A DNA stretch of 64,000 nucleotides from Ampelomyces quisqualis (lineage: Eukaryota > Ascomycota > Dothideomycetes > Pleosporales > Phaeosphaeriaceae): contig JAGTXZ010000019.1 in assembly GCA_018398575.1 (NCBI GenBank), forward strand, positions 1,054,001 to 1,118,000. The letters run 5' to 3'. Of the stretch, positions 12,201 to 24,700 are shown piece by piece. Both the position numbers and the translations under genes were made by a program. The notes under the pieces were generated by a model. That model was not told where the DNA came from. It did not search any database and saw only the letters and a list, made by a program, of their open reading frames with translations. How positions within the stretch are numbered: position 1 is the first letter of the stretch; each line of letters opens with the position of its first letter.

Positions 12201-15200
12201 CTAGACAGGTAGCAAGGCGCTCTAGGCAGTACTAGAAGTAAAAGTAGAATTTAGATAGCAGTTCTAACTAACGTTGTTGTTACTTTATAAGCAATTATGT
12301 AGTTGTAAAGTATTCTAGATTCTTATAGTTTATAAGAATAATAAACAGCTTATAGATACTTTAAAGCTCTAGCGTCTATACTTTAAAGTATTTAACAAAT
12401 GCTATAAGCTTCTTATTATAGATAGTATAGTTATGTTGTACTAGCAACAAGGATGCAGAGTAGTATACAATAGAGTAAAGCACTCTATTAATGTCTTGCA
12501 AGAAGTACCTTCTAAGAGCACTCTTAAAGCTATCTACTTCTACTATTATAGGCTACGCAAGGTCCTACTAAGTTAGGACTAGTTTAGAGCTAAAGACACG
12601 CTTTAAGCAGTTAAATGCGTGTTGTACTTTAGTTGTCTATAGAAAGGCAGCGTTCTTCTTTGTTAACGCATGCAAGAGAGCTGCAATACTAGAGAAATTT
12701 AGCATAAAGTCTCTATAGAAGTTAGTAAACCTAAGAAAACTCTAGACTCCTTAAGAGGATATTAGGAGCTCCTATTCTATAATAGCCTATACCTTAGCAG
12801 AGTTAGGCTAGACAGCCTATTCTACCTTAATAACATATCCTAGATACTTAACTGTCTTTATTACAAAAGTACACTTCTTAAGGTCTAAGTATAGATAAGT
12901 ATTGCAGAGAAGTTAGAAGACCTATTGTACTTTACTATAGTAGTCTTTAAGTAAACTACTAGAGTAAATAAGCACGTTATCTAGGTATGCTGTAGTAAAG
13001 TCCTCTAGCGTTTCTTTAAGAGCAGCATTAATATAATGCTAAAAAGAGAAGAGTGCACTAGAAAGTCTTATAGGACAGATAAGCTACTTAAAGAGGCTAA
13101 AGCGTGTACAAAACGCTGTAAAGTGCTTATCTCTTGCTGCAACTCTTATCTAGTAAAAGGCTAAGCAAATATTAACCTTTGTAAACTACCTTACCTAAGA
13201 GAGTATACAAAAAGTTTCTTTAATTAACAAGAGTAGGTATTAATCTGCCTTTGTAATTTTGTTTAGGGCCTAGTAGTTAACATAAAGGCGCTATACACCT
13301 AAAGCCTTCTTTACTAGCAGGACTAAGGCTTCTGCTGCAGAAGAGCTAGCGCAGATCTAGCCCTTATCTAAGAGGTCTACAACTTACTATTACAGCTCTA
13401 TTAGCTAATTACAAGGCATAGAGTATAACAGACTCTAAGAAAGGTCTAAAGTCTTTTTATCTTTACTTAGTTAGAGTTAGATATAATAGTCTATCTAGCT
13501 CTTGTGTAGAGGTAGACTAAAGGTAGAGCGTTTGTTAAAAACATCTGCAAAGTTTAAAATCTGCAGTAGAAGTAAGGTTGTTAATGTCTACTCCTTAGGT
13601 AACTTGCTTAATATATTTATTATAGTGTAAATACTAGTTACAGCAAATATTATGCAGCGCTTTTATAACTTAGAATAGTTACAAAACTCCTATATTGCTT
13701 TAGTAGCGCTAATCTCTTTTAGAGGTAGTAGAACAGTACAGCAGGCCTTCTCCTTTATAAGTAGGTTTCTAGCCTGCCTAATAGTTATTGTGCTATTAGT
13801 TGCATAAATAGCTACCCCTTTACAGGCTAGCTACAGTTTCTCTAAAATTAAGTTATAAGTAAGGCTAGAGACTAAGTAAGCAACTAATTGCAATTGCTAA
13901 CTATTAATATTATAGTCTAGAAACGCAATTTAAGTAATTAGCGTAGGCGTACTATTTGTAGCAGCCTGCTTTAGGCGTTGTAGCAGAATATTAGTAGTGT
14001 GTACTCCTATCCTATCTGCTAGCGCAGCGTTAATAGCGCTGTAACACTTGCATTCTATATCTACTAAGGCGTTAACATTAGTAGCGCTGTCTAGTAATAG
14101 TAGAACAAGAAATAGGTTGCTGTTAAGGTAGTTAAGTAGCGTTTCTTATTCTCTGTCTCCTCTACTAACGCTATTTAAGAGGCGCCCTTATCTCTCTAAA
14201 AAGGTAAAGACTACTAGTTTTTTAAAATCTCTATTAGAGCTTTCTTACTGCGCAAAGCGCTAATAGCGTAGATCTATACTGCGTTTAGACAGCCTTGCAC
14301 ATAGTGTCCTTGCTTACTATAACGCGTACACAAATTACTATTACAACGCTGCTTATAGAGCCTCTTAAAGACCTAGTTTTTTAACTAAGGTTAGCCTGCA
14401 CTATTTGCTTGCTAGGCCTTAACTTGTTCTTTTATCTCTAAACCTATACTAACTGCAGACACTATTACTATCTTAACGTTCCTGTCTAAGTCTTTCTTTG
14501 CTTAGGTCTCTTCTTTTGTGTACAAGTGTTAATGCTCCTTAATAGCTGCAGTTTCTAAGTCAATTGCAATAGATTAATACTCTACTACTACCTAGTTATA
14601 ATTAGTACAGAAAACACTATAGTAAAGGGTAACTTGTTGCAGAAAGTAGTCTAGGGCGCGTTATAATTTGTTAAGTTGCTGTTTGTTATTTTACATTGCC
14701 TCTCTATATTGCAAGAAGAAAGACTTAAAGCGTAAGAAGAAGTTAGCAAAGGACTTTTTCTTAGCCTAGCGCAGCCTCTTTAAAACTGCTTAAGTACGTT
14801 TCTTACTATACTTATCTCTATAGCAGAAATTAAAATATTTTATAAAGTTTACAGAGTTCTAATTGCCTACTTCTCCTCTACTAGCGTAGTAGAGGGTAAC
14901 TTTCTGTTAGACCTTTAGTAATAAGTTAGCCTAAATAAAGGTATATTAGTTCTAGGCGCTCCTAATAAAAGTAGAGTTAGTCTTAAGCTTGTAGGTTATA
15001 GTAACCTCCTAGGCAGTAAAGCAGGACTTGTTGCCTAAAAATAGGTTGCCTAGAGGTAGCAGCTTGCGTTAGACTAAAGAAAGAGTAGAAGTAGTAAGCG
15101 TTAAATTTCTAGCAGTTTACGCGTTGTAAAGTGCTAGAGAAGGGTTTAGCGTAAGAGCTAAAGAGGGGGAAGAAGAGTTTGTAAGTTAAGTAACAAAAGA

Positions 15201-15382
15201 CTAGAGTACTGTCTCTAGAGCGTTAATTTAGTTCTTTATAGCTTAAAGGCAACTGTCTAACAGAGCACAGTAAGCCTAAAGGTTAGTTTAAGACTCCTGC
15301 CCTTTAGGCTTTAACTTAGTATTAGAGTGTTAGTTAGATAGAGCTATTCTGTAGTTATTGTTGTATTAGGAAGAAATACAAT

Positions 15383-15569
15383 TGTTATAGGCTAGCCCGC
15401 AAAGATAGAACAATAAGGTGCTAGAAAGAGTTGTATTTCTTAAGCTTCTTTACTAGTTACAGAAGGAGTTTATATACCCTCTGTGCGTACTAGTCTATAA
15501 AGAGGTAGTAAGGCTAGACCAAGCTCTTCCTAAAAAGGCAAAGGGCTAGGCAAAGCCTAGCCTATTACA
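15383..15569 (-). repeat. LTR of gypsy element 1 (5' LTR in coding sense)
   Basis: This is the 187-bp partner of 9028–9214, with the same TGTTATAGGC / GCCTATTACA ends. It is followed directly by the ATTAT duplication. The primer-binding site should lie just below 15383 on the minus strand; I could not match it to a tRNA. Confidence 0.93.
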
Positions 15570-15574
15570 ATTAT

Positions 15575-16627
15575 AGCTTTAAGAACTTCTACTAACGTAA
15601 AGAAGTTACGCGTATTAAACTTACCTACACTAAGATACTGCTAGCTATTAACAAAAAGGATACCTACTACGCTAGTAGGCATAGCTAAGACCTTAAAGAA
15701 CACCTATATAAATTAAAATAATAGGCCTATATTTATTTATCTTAGAAGCGCTTAGCAGAAAAGAATATGTATAAGAAGTAACGCGTAATACTTTATAAAT
15801 CTTGTGTATAGTATATAAGGTAGCAAACACCTTAAATATATTAATATCTATAATTAGGCTCTTTTAACAACTAGTAGCTATAGTTATGTTACACTGTTAG
15901 TAACTGTTATTTACTAAAGAATACTACTAGTACTATACATAACCTACTACTACAGTAAGCTCTTTTAATAACTAGTAGCTATAGTTATATTACACTATTA
16001 GTAACTGTTATTTACTAAAGAATACTACTAGTGCTGCACGCAACCTACTACTACAGTAGGCTTCTTAAATAGCTAGTAGCTATAGTTACGCTGCACTGTT
16101 AGCAACTATTATACACTAAAGAATACTACTAGTGCTATACGCAACCTACTACTGCAGTAGGCTTTTTAAATAGCTAGTAGCTACAGTTACGTTGCACTAT
16201 CTACAACTATTATCTACTAGAAAGTACTATTAGTGTTAATTGTAAGCTATCTATTGCAATAAGTACCTAAAGCAACTAATTAGTGCTACAATTATACTAG
16301 TATAGGTTTTAGGCTAAGCTTAGATTTTGTTTTATATTAAATGCTATAAGTAGCTACTAGAGTATTAGTATGCGCAAGTATATTATCTTTACTATATTAG
16401 ATAGTAGATTGCTCTTTGTAAATATATCTAGTTTCTACTATTATTCTACTACTATAACTTTAAGCCTACATTATCTAGTTTATAGATAGGTTAAGGTCTA
16501 ATGCCTAACTAGCAACATAGTTGTGCCTAGACTATTATAGAACGTGTTAAGGTTTGTAAACATAAGGTATTATTTCTGTATTTAACACTACAATAACTTA
16601 CTATATAGGCTACTAGAGCCTTTTTGT
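15575..16627. repeat. RIP-degraded spacer with 101-bp tandem array
   Basis: No gene is seen. The segment holds a four-unit 101-bp tandem repeat (15858–16261), then AT-rich unassigned sequence up to the second 839-bp element. It is the right-hand continuation of whatever gypsy element 1 inserted into. Confidence 0.6.
15858..16261. repeat. Tandem repeat, 101-bp unit, four copies
   Basis: Units begin at 15858, 15959, 16060 and 16161, an exact period of 101 bp. Each carries CTAGTAGCTA near its start, TACTAGTG or TACTAGTA in the middle and CAACCTACTACT near its end. The last copy is the most diverged. Differences are mostly transitions. Confidence 0.9.
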
Positions 16628-17466
16628 TAGGAAAATACAACGTTAGCGACATCTGCGACATTAGCAACACTGTTAGAATAGTTAACCAGACAGTTCTCGA
16701 CCGTACTTGACTGTCCCTAGGGTCCCCTATTTGTTCTAGCTGCCTAATTAGACTAAAACGCTTAAATTAATCTGCCTAATCCACTAGACCCACCTGCCCC
16801 ACCCGCGCCATTACGTTATTATCCTAAAAAGCAAAAATATAGAGCTTAATGTTCTCTTTAAAACGTACTTTTTAGATTTCTTATAGCTGCTCTCGTTGTT
16901 AAGATGCACAGCAGTAAAGTTTGTAACTTTTTAATATTCTTTGCCAAGGCTTGTTTTCGCTAAAGCTCTAGCACTTTAACTAGATAATATATTATATTTT
17001 TTTTTTAAAAATAGTAACTAAAGTGTAGATTTTACTCTACAACTATTTGATTTAAATATATTATAGTGTAGGCGTTAAGATCTATTATGTTGAACGTACT
17101 TTAAAGTTTTTTTAGAAAAGTTTATACCTTCAACGCGCTATAACTTAATAACTAGACTAGCTATTAAAATTCTGAATAGTGCATTTTAAAGAAGAGATTC
17201 TGCTCTATATTTTGGGTTTTTGAAATAATTACGTAATCTGAAATATACAGTGATACAGTCACGTAAGTAAAATTGGCGACATTAGCAACACTAGCGACAC
17301 TAGCAACACAGGCAACACAGCTAACTTGCTGTTAGGTTGCTGTTAGGTTGCTAGTAACTAAAAGTAAGTGGGGCAACTTTGGCGAATTGTCTAGTAGACA
17401 GTATTGCTATTGGGCTGCTGCAGGTTGCAGCAATTAGGCTAATTAGATTAATCTTAAATTTTCCTA
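16628..17466. mobile_element. Non-autonomous TIR element, copy 2 (839 bp)
   Basis: It is homologous along its whole length to 3679–4517 and also 839 bp long. Ends are TAGGAAAAT and ATTTTCCTA, and it is flanked by the 4-bp duplication TTGT (16624–16627 and 17467–17470). Compared with copy 1, many C are T and many G are A (for example in the GC-rich part near 16730–16810), so this copy took more RIP damage. It lies immediately upstream of a pogo/Fot1 transposase relic and may have inserted into that element's 5' region. Confidence 0.85.
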
Positions 17467-17470
17467 TTGT

Positions 17471-19260
17471 TGCTACTATATACAACTAAATAATGTAACT
17501 AATATCTTCTTAACAACGCAAGAATACCTAGACAGTAACAAAACTAAATACACTAGCTATAATTACGCGCACAATAGGCGTCTGTAATAGAAAACTCTTA
17601 AGGCAGCTTTAAATAACTAGTATATAAAGTTACAGGCAGCTTACGTTAATGTTACTAACAATATAATTTGCAAAACTACACGTTAACTTTAGCAACAGCT
17701 GCCTAAACACAATAGCTACAATATACTAGAGTTTAATAACAGATAGCTTACTATATATAAATAACAACATAGTATATAGTTATATAAATAGTTTGCAAAA
17801 ATAGTAGGCAACTATAGTAGTATAATAGTTAAGAACACTAAGCTTATAATAGAAGAGATTTGCAACGTAGTAAGTAGATACGCGCCTAAGAATTTATATA
17901 ACATAGACAAGGCTAGTATATACTAGAAACACTTGCCCTAATATATATTAGTAAATAATCTAGAAGCTAGACCTAGACTAAATAGAAAGTATATAACTAG
18001 TATACTATGTATAAACACAGATAGCTTAGACTAAGTACTTCTATAGTTTATAGGATTTTTAAACTATATAACTTATATAGACAGTAAAAAGAACCTAAAC
18101 ATCTATAGTCTTAGTTATGTCTATTAAGATAATAATTCTACCTAAATAGACACTAATATTATGCTAGAATAGCTAAAGTAGTTTAATAACTGTATAAACA
18201 GACAAGTATTATTACTAATTAATAGGTTTCTACCTTATAAACACGTAGTAGTAGAGCTTTAGATAAGCTGCTAATTGCTGCAAAATGTTTAGTATATATA
18301 GTATTAATGTACTATAAGCTTATTGTAGCAATAGAAGTTATAATACTTCCTAATATAATAGAGTTATATTCTTACCTATAGGTAGCATAACACTATACTA
18401 ACTAATAGACTAAGGCATTACTTGCACATAAAAGGCTAAAGTCTACGCCTATTTCTTATACTTTGCAGTAGAGAAAAGCATAATAAGCAAAAATTCTACT
18501 AAGACAATAGATGTTATTTACGCTATTTGCTAGAGATGTTGCGCGTAGTATAACAAGATAAGAGCTAAGACTATACATAGTAGCTAGCAGATCTTAACAT
18601 ATTTAAACATGTACTACAGCCTATAGCTATGTATAGACAACTTTTAAGAGACCTACTATAAGCTTAATAATTTAGTTAACTAGCTTAAAGACATACACGT
18701 TATTAATAGTATAGACGTTAAAAGCTTTATTAAGTTACTTAAAGAGCGCAATCCTAACTACAAAGATGTAGCCTACTTCTTAGACTATATTGTTCTAATA
18801 TACAGCCTAAATAAAATAGAAGAAAACTGTAAAGTACTGTTGCTTTCTAGACTATTACACTACAAAGTAACAGACATAATAGATTAATTACAGGCGTACG
18901 TAGGTTAGCAAAAGTTTACTACAAACAATAGGTAATATATTAACAAGCTAGAAGCACTATAACAAGTAACTATAAAATAGATAGCTATAGAGCTATAAGA
19001 CAGACGCTAAAAAGATATACGCAACTAGGTAGTAAGACTACACTAATATAAATACAAGAATGCTATATATATAAAATAAGACAATACTAGGCTATTTATA
19101 AGTGTAAAAACTAAGAGTAATATTATAGTATAGTTATAGTTAGAAAAGTGTAACAATACTATACTTAACTAGAACAAGAATAGCTATTGCACAAATGATC
19201 TTACAGAGCCTACAATCTCTAGTATTTTAGCTAGCGCATTAACTAAAATAACTAAATAAT
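17471..19260 (+). pseudogene. pogo/Fot1-type (Tc1/mariner) transposase relic
   Basis: The plus strand at 17900–17938 reads NIDKASIY*KHLP, matching the 'NMDETGFYWRxLPD' start of the DDE domain in pogo/Fot1 transposases; TAG stands where TGG (Trp) is expected. Further on come RKYITSILCINTDS and IGFLNYI, the usual 'RITxxLCxNADGS…P.VIGxxxxPR' order, and a block resembling 'DQGIIxxWKAYYRR' near 18400. Upstream, a helix-turn-helix region precedes it at the expected spacing. Many in-frame stops come from TG-to-TA and CA-to-TA changes. The C-terminal part, rich in charged residues, fades out near 19.25 kb. No terminal inverted repeats were identified. Confidence 0.75.
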
Positions 19261-21486
19261 ATTAGCTTAGTAAACACTAAAATTCAAGAATAATTACCTA
19301 GCACTAACTATGTTAAGCTAAAGACTAGATTAATAATCTAAAGTAGTAGCACACAATCTATGCAACTAAAAGAGCAGGGTTATTAAGAAATTATATATAT
19401 ATATAGTAACATCTAGGCAGAACAGTAGTATAGAAAGTTAAGTACTCTAGCATACTAGCACTAAGCAGAGATACTATACTATAAGACATGTTAATAAGAA
19501 ACAAGGCTATTATACAAGAACACAAGATAATAGATAATAATAGTATTCTTTATAAAATACTGCGTACTGTACACTTTGTAATATTAGTTGCTAATACTAA
19601 GAGAAAACACCTAAACAAGAGAATACTACTATACTAACAGTAAACTTAGCGTTAAAAAGAAAAAACTAATCTCTTTACAAACAAATCTATAGAATGTAGA
19701 GTAGAATTATTTAGTTAAAAACACAAACGTCTTAAACTAACGTTAAAATACATAATAGAAGTAGGCTGCTATACACTTCTTTGCTAGCTGTAAGCTGCGT
19801 ACACTATAGAGATTTATTAACTACTGTCTACGCTAATAGCATATAGTCTAGGGCGTTAGATGCACTAATAGATAATATAGAATTATAATAGAACAACATA
19901 ATGCAAAGATATAGAAGGTAACAGACGGTTTCTCTTGCTAATAGGACTACAGACGTATAAAAAACTTATTTATAATTCTATATAAACTACTAGACACTAG
20001 CATATAACTTAAACCTTCTAACGCAGCTTTATTATGTATTTTTACTAAGGCTAGAGTTCTGCAGTTACACCTGCTACACTAAAGAAATAGATATAAACTA
20101 TTAAACGTAATACTATAAACTTAAGACTATAGAAGGTATATATATATTGCTAGCTACTTAGAATAAGGTAATAACTGTTTAATAAACATTATTACACTAT
20201 ACAAAGCTGTAGATATTAGAATAAAGCAGTGTACTAGATAGTAGAGTATAGTGCTACTATAAGAGGACTAAGGTTTTAGTATAACTTATCTACTATAATA
20301 GCACTAGTAGGTTTAGCTAAGTTTGCTTACTAGACTAAAGAGAGTACTACTACTATAATATACAAGAGGTAAGTTACCTACACTATAATATAAAAACTTA
20401 GAAAGTAAGAATTTTACTTAGTGCTACATAGTACTATATAGTACTGTATAGTGCTGCACTAAGAATAACACGCAGTAAGAAGTGCCTTCTTAGAATATAT
20501 CTTTACTTACTTTAAAGATATAACATAATGCGTTAGCGCTAAGTAAGAAGCAATATAATACTAGAATAAAACTCTACTTACTTTTACTTATACCTATAAT
20601 TTAACCTACTACTATAACTATATAATGCTACGTTGCTATAACAAACGCACTATAACTATACAATAACAAAAATAGTGCTATAACGTAAATATATGTAATT
20701 TTCTATACTACGTTTACTATACTACGCTATATATTATAACACTATTACAAGTAAGTATATAACATAAGTATACTTATACACACTAACTAAGCTATAGCTA
20801 TTCTACTATTCTTATACCTGCCTGCACTATTCTTAACTATTACGCGTAACATATTATATAATACGCACGTTATAGAAACGTAATAACAAGTATAAGTAGT
20901 AGCTACCTTAATTAAATAAATAGTACATAAGTAATACAAAGACAATAACTGCTAACAACATATTACAGGTAATTATAAGAATAGGCTGTAATATTAATGT
21001 AGCAGACTAGCGTATATAAGTTAAAGAGATAATAGATTTTATCTAACACAAGAATACATATAATAAGATTAAACAGGCACACTTATAAGCTAACTACCTA
21101 AAAATAATGCGCAGCCTAATAACAGATAAATAGCTTAAGTATACTATATGCCTTAGACTAACTAATAGTAGTATACTAAAGAAATTCTATAAGGTAACAG
21201 CTAGCGCTATATAAAAGAAGATAATCTTAGAAATTTAAGACTACAGTAACAAAGTTAAAGCTAAACACACAGAAAGATAGCTAACGCCTGTAAACTTAGA
21301 ACTAGAACGCACGCAGTTAGTATTAGTAGTCTTAAGTTCTTCTGCTACTTTAGTAACCTAGCTAATAAGCCTTACTACAATAATAACTAAACTGTTACTT
21401 AATAACGTTAATATCTATATTATAGACAGCATATATTATTAAACTACCTAGACCTTTCTACTTTTAAGGCTAATAATAGCTATACG
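19261..21486. repeat. RIP-degraded sequence, unassigned (left flank of gypsy element 3)
   Basis: I see no host gene and no transposase motif I can name. A short run of related units (AGTACTATATAGTACTGTAT) lies near 20430–20455. The stretch was continuous with 28640 onward before gypsy element 3 inserted at TTAAC, so both flanks should be read together when classifying the older element. Confidence 0.55.
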
Positions 21487-21491
21487 TTAAC

Positions 21492-21790
21492 TGTAACAAG
21501 CATATGCAAACACATATTACATCTGTTACCTTATAAAGGCTTAGTAACAGATTATGTAGGAAGCTAGTAGATTAGGACCAAAAGCGCTCTAACAGCGCTC
21601 TAACTCAGCTGCTACGCCCACTATAAATATAAGCCTATAGTATAGATAGAGGACAAGTTTCTCTTGTTCTTTTGTACAAGACCTATAGGTGTATAGCTAA
21701 TCTAGAATCTCTAATACAACACGTACTTCTATATGCCTCTGATACGTATCTAATTTAATCCTAATAGCTATACCTACCTGCGTTGTTACA
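21492..21790 (+). repeat. 5' LTR of gypsy element 3
   Basis: This 299-bp LTR starts TGTAACAAGC and ends TTGTTACA (8-bp perfect terminal inverted repeat). The first 30 bp are themselves nearly palindromic (TGTAACA … TATTACA). Confidence 0.92.
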
Positions 21791-24700
21791 TTACAAGAGA
21801 AACTTTGTCCTGCTAGTAATAGCATTTAGATAATATTGCAATTTACTTTTAAAAAGATTACATTAAAACGTCTAGAGCCCTATCTAAATTAGATCTGTTT
21901 GCAACCTTAAATCTATTAAACACAGTTAGGATTCCTTAGATCTCCTAACAGCTAAAGCCTTTAGGTTTAGATCTTCTTATTAACATATAGTTAGGATTAC
22001 TTTGGTAAAAGTTGCGTTTAGCGCTATAATAGAAACTTAGAGACTATTAATAACTTAGGAGTATTAGAGGCAACGCTAATAACTCTCTCTAAAGAACTAA
22101 CTTTAGAAGCCTTCCTCTAAGACAACTTTGTATTAACTATAACAACCTAGCAACAGAGTGCTAAAGTAAAAAAGACAGACACTAAGGAATTAGAAGACAG
22201 ACCCCCTTAGCCTAGAGCTGCACCAATTCTAACCCCTGCACAAATAGAGGTTAATTAATTACAACAAGAACTAAAATAGGCGTTAGTAGAGATTAATTCC
22301 CTTAAGGAAGGACTAACTTAGTTAGTAGGACTAGACAAGCCTCTACCTACTACTAAAACCCCCTAAAACTCTTCTGCACCCTGCTGTTTATCTAACAGCT
22401 CTATATCTAAGTACTTACATTACTATAAAGGCTCTTACTAACTCTAACAATCTAAGAAAACGCCTAATATAGACAATCTTAGTAATAGAAAAGATTCTAC
22501 TTTCTGCTAATAGTAGGCCTCTATCTAGGATTAACTTAAAATTAACTCAGATTACTATTAGACTAAAAGACAACATATAGCCTTAGTATAAGGCTACACT
22601 ACAAGATTAGCTAAGGGCTATCTTAAGCTATAATATTTATTAGATACTAATTAAGAGCAATTCCAGAACGCTAAGCAAATAATTAAGCTACTTAAGTCTT
22701 ACTTTATTACAGGTAACAAGGTAGCCAAAAGCTATACAGCGTTTAATTATTTACAGATAATAAAGAAGGAAACGTTCCCCTTGTTTAAAGCTAGGTTTCT
22801 AAGTTCTGCAGTTAAGGGACAAGTACCTCCTTTAGAGTGGTTTTACTACTTATAGACAAAAATTACGCTAGGACTACAAGCCTCTAACCTAGGATTCAGG
22901 CACTAATAGAAGAACTTATTTAATCAGATAGTAGAACACCTTACTACCTACAATATAGAGCAGAAGAATAATCCTAACCTAAGCATATTACTAGCTGCCG
23001 CTAAATTCCTAATTAGGTAGGCCTTACAAACTAATTTAGAGGCAAATTAGACTACTACCTCTAGCGCTCTAACAAATTCTGCGCTAGCCTATTAATCTAC
23101 AATAGTACGTCTTTCTACAAAGACTTCTAAGCTAGAATAACAGAAGACTTCTAGTAGTTGTTATAATTGCAGTAAGCTAGAACACTACTTTAGTAACTGT
23201 ATAAAACCTTATATGCGTTAGATTAAAGCTGTAGAAGTAGAGGAGTTTAAAGATGCTTAAAAGCAACCTAACTAGGAGGTGTATTATATAGGAAACAGAA
23301 GCGCCTAGAAGGACTTTCTTTTCTAGGCCTAAGCTATTACAATCTATCTTACCTTAACCTTTCTTATTTGTTTTGCAGTCTCTATTTCCTTATACCTACG
23401 CTTCTCTATAACTAGGGTATTAGTTTACGCCTTAATACTCTTGTTAACACTAGTGCTTAAGGTTTCTTATTTTTAAATTTACAAATTGTTTTATCTATTT
23501 TTAAAGCTTTACATTAACCTATCTAGAAGCTCCTTTTCTAGGTTTAAGTGCGTAGCTTTAAGGATTAGATTACTTCTGCAGTTACTTAATATATTTAACT
23601 ACACTTAAATATTAATAGCTAAAAGATTTTAAACTATCTATTTCTTATCCTTAATCTTAGGTCTTAGGATTGTATACTTAGCCTCTAATAGTTAAGACAA
23701 TTTAAGATTCAATTAGACATAGATAGGTTATAGTTTATTTAGCTATCTAAGTACCTCTGTTCTTACAATTCTTTACCCCCTATTCCTACTATTCTATATT
23801 AAGCTACAGTACTAGCTACTATCTATCTTAATGTGCAACAAGGCAACGCCCTATAGAAGAAAGAAAACTATTGTATTTAAAACAGTCTTTACTATTCCTC
23901 TTCTTCTATTTATTATATTAAGGGATGCTTAAAGCTCCTATTAGCCTAAAAAATCTTAGAGATCCCTTATACCCTAACTAAGCAAAACCACTTAGAGTCT
24001 AAACCTCCTCTAACTACCTGCATCGCTCTTATTTCTACTAATACATTCTACTTTATTATAAAGAAGCCCTAAAACAAGTTCTTTACGACTAGCCTATATA
24101 AGATTAACAGGATCCTTGCCTCTAAGGACAACGCAGCTAATTAACGCCAATTAGATAAGCAATTACCTGCCTGTTACTCCTAGTATTAGGATATATTTAG
24201 CAAGTTAGCAGCCAATTAATTGCCTTTTTATTGTCTATACAATTATAAAATTATCTTTAAAGAACTATTACTAAATGCGTTTAGTCTCCTATACAAGCAA
24301 AATTAGAAGAAGCTTAAAGCTACTAAGGCCTACGTCTAGGAACACCTTTAGAAGAGTTTTATTAAGGCTAGCTAAAGTCCTTTTGCTTTACCTATTTTTT
24401 GTGTACGCAAACTAAATAGAGATATACGCATCTATATAGACTACTAGAAGATTAACGCTCTTACGCGCAAAGACGTCTATCTAATCCTTTGCATTAATAA
24501 GCTACTATTACGTCCCTCTAAAGCCAAGATCTTTACTAAGTTTAACATTAGAGCTACCTTTAACAAAATTTGTATAGATCTTAACTCTAAAGAGTATACT
24601 ACCTTTTAGACCTGTTATAGTATATATAAGTGTAAGGTGCTTTCTTTTAGCTTATGCAGTAGGCTAGTAACGTATTAGCGCTATATAAACAATGTCCTAA

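Larger units (their letters stand above)
9028..15569 (-). mobile_element. Ty3/gypsy LTR retrotransposon 1, RIP-inactivated
   Basis: The element is 6,542 bp with two 187-bp LTRs and a perfect 5-bp target duplication ATTAT at 9023–9027 and 15570–15574. It reads on the minus strand. Reverse transcriptase is marked by YLDNVLIY (12964–12987), a RIP-altered YLDD. RNase H follows at about 12380–12440 with a YTIYNKKLIAF block like the family's YPIYDKELLA. A purine-rich tract next to the 9214 LTR edge (minus sense AGAAGAGTAAGTAAAAGAGT) fits a polypurine tract. The order RT then RNase H, with about 3 kb left downstream for integrase, fits Ty3/gypsy. Numerous in-frame TAG/TAA codons mean it cannot make its own proteins. 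Confidence 0.92.

Noticed and set aside
1475..16261. Regular repeats (89-bp and 101-bp units) as a CRISPR array
   Set aside because: Units are directly abutting with no unique spacers, and the genome is eukaryotic.
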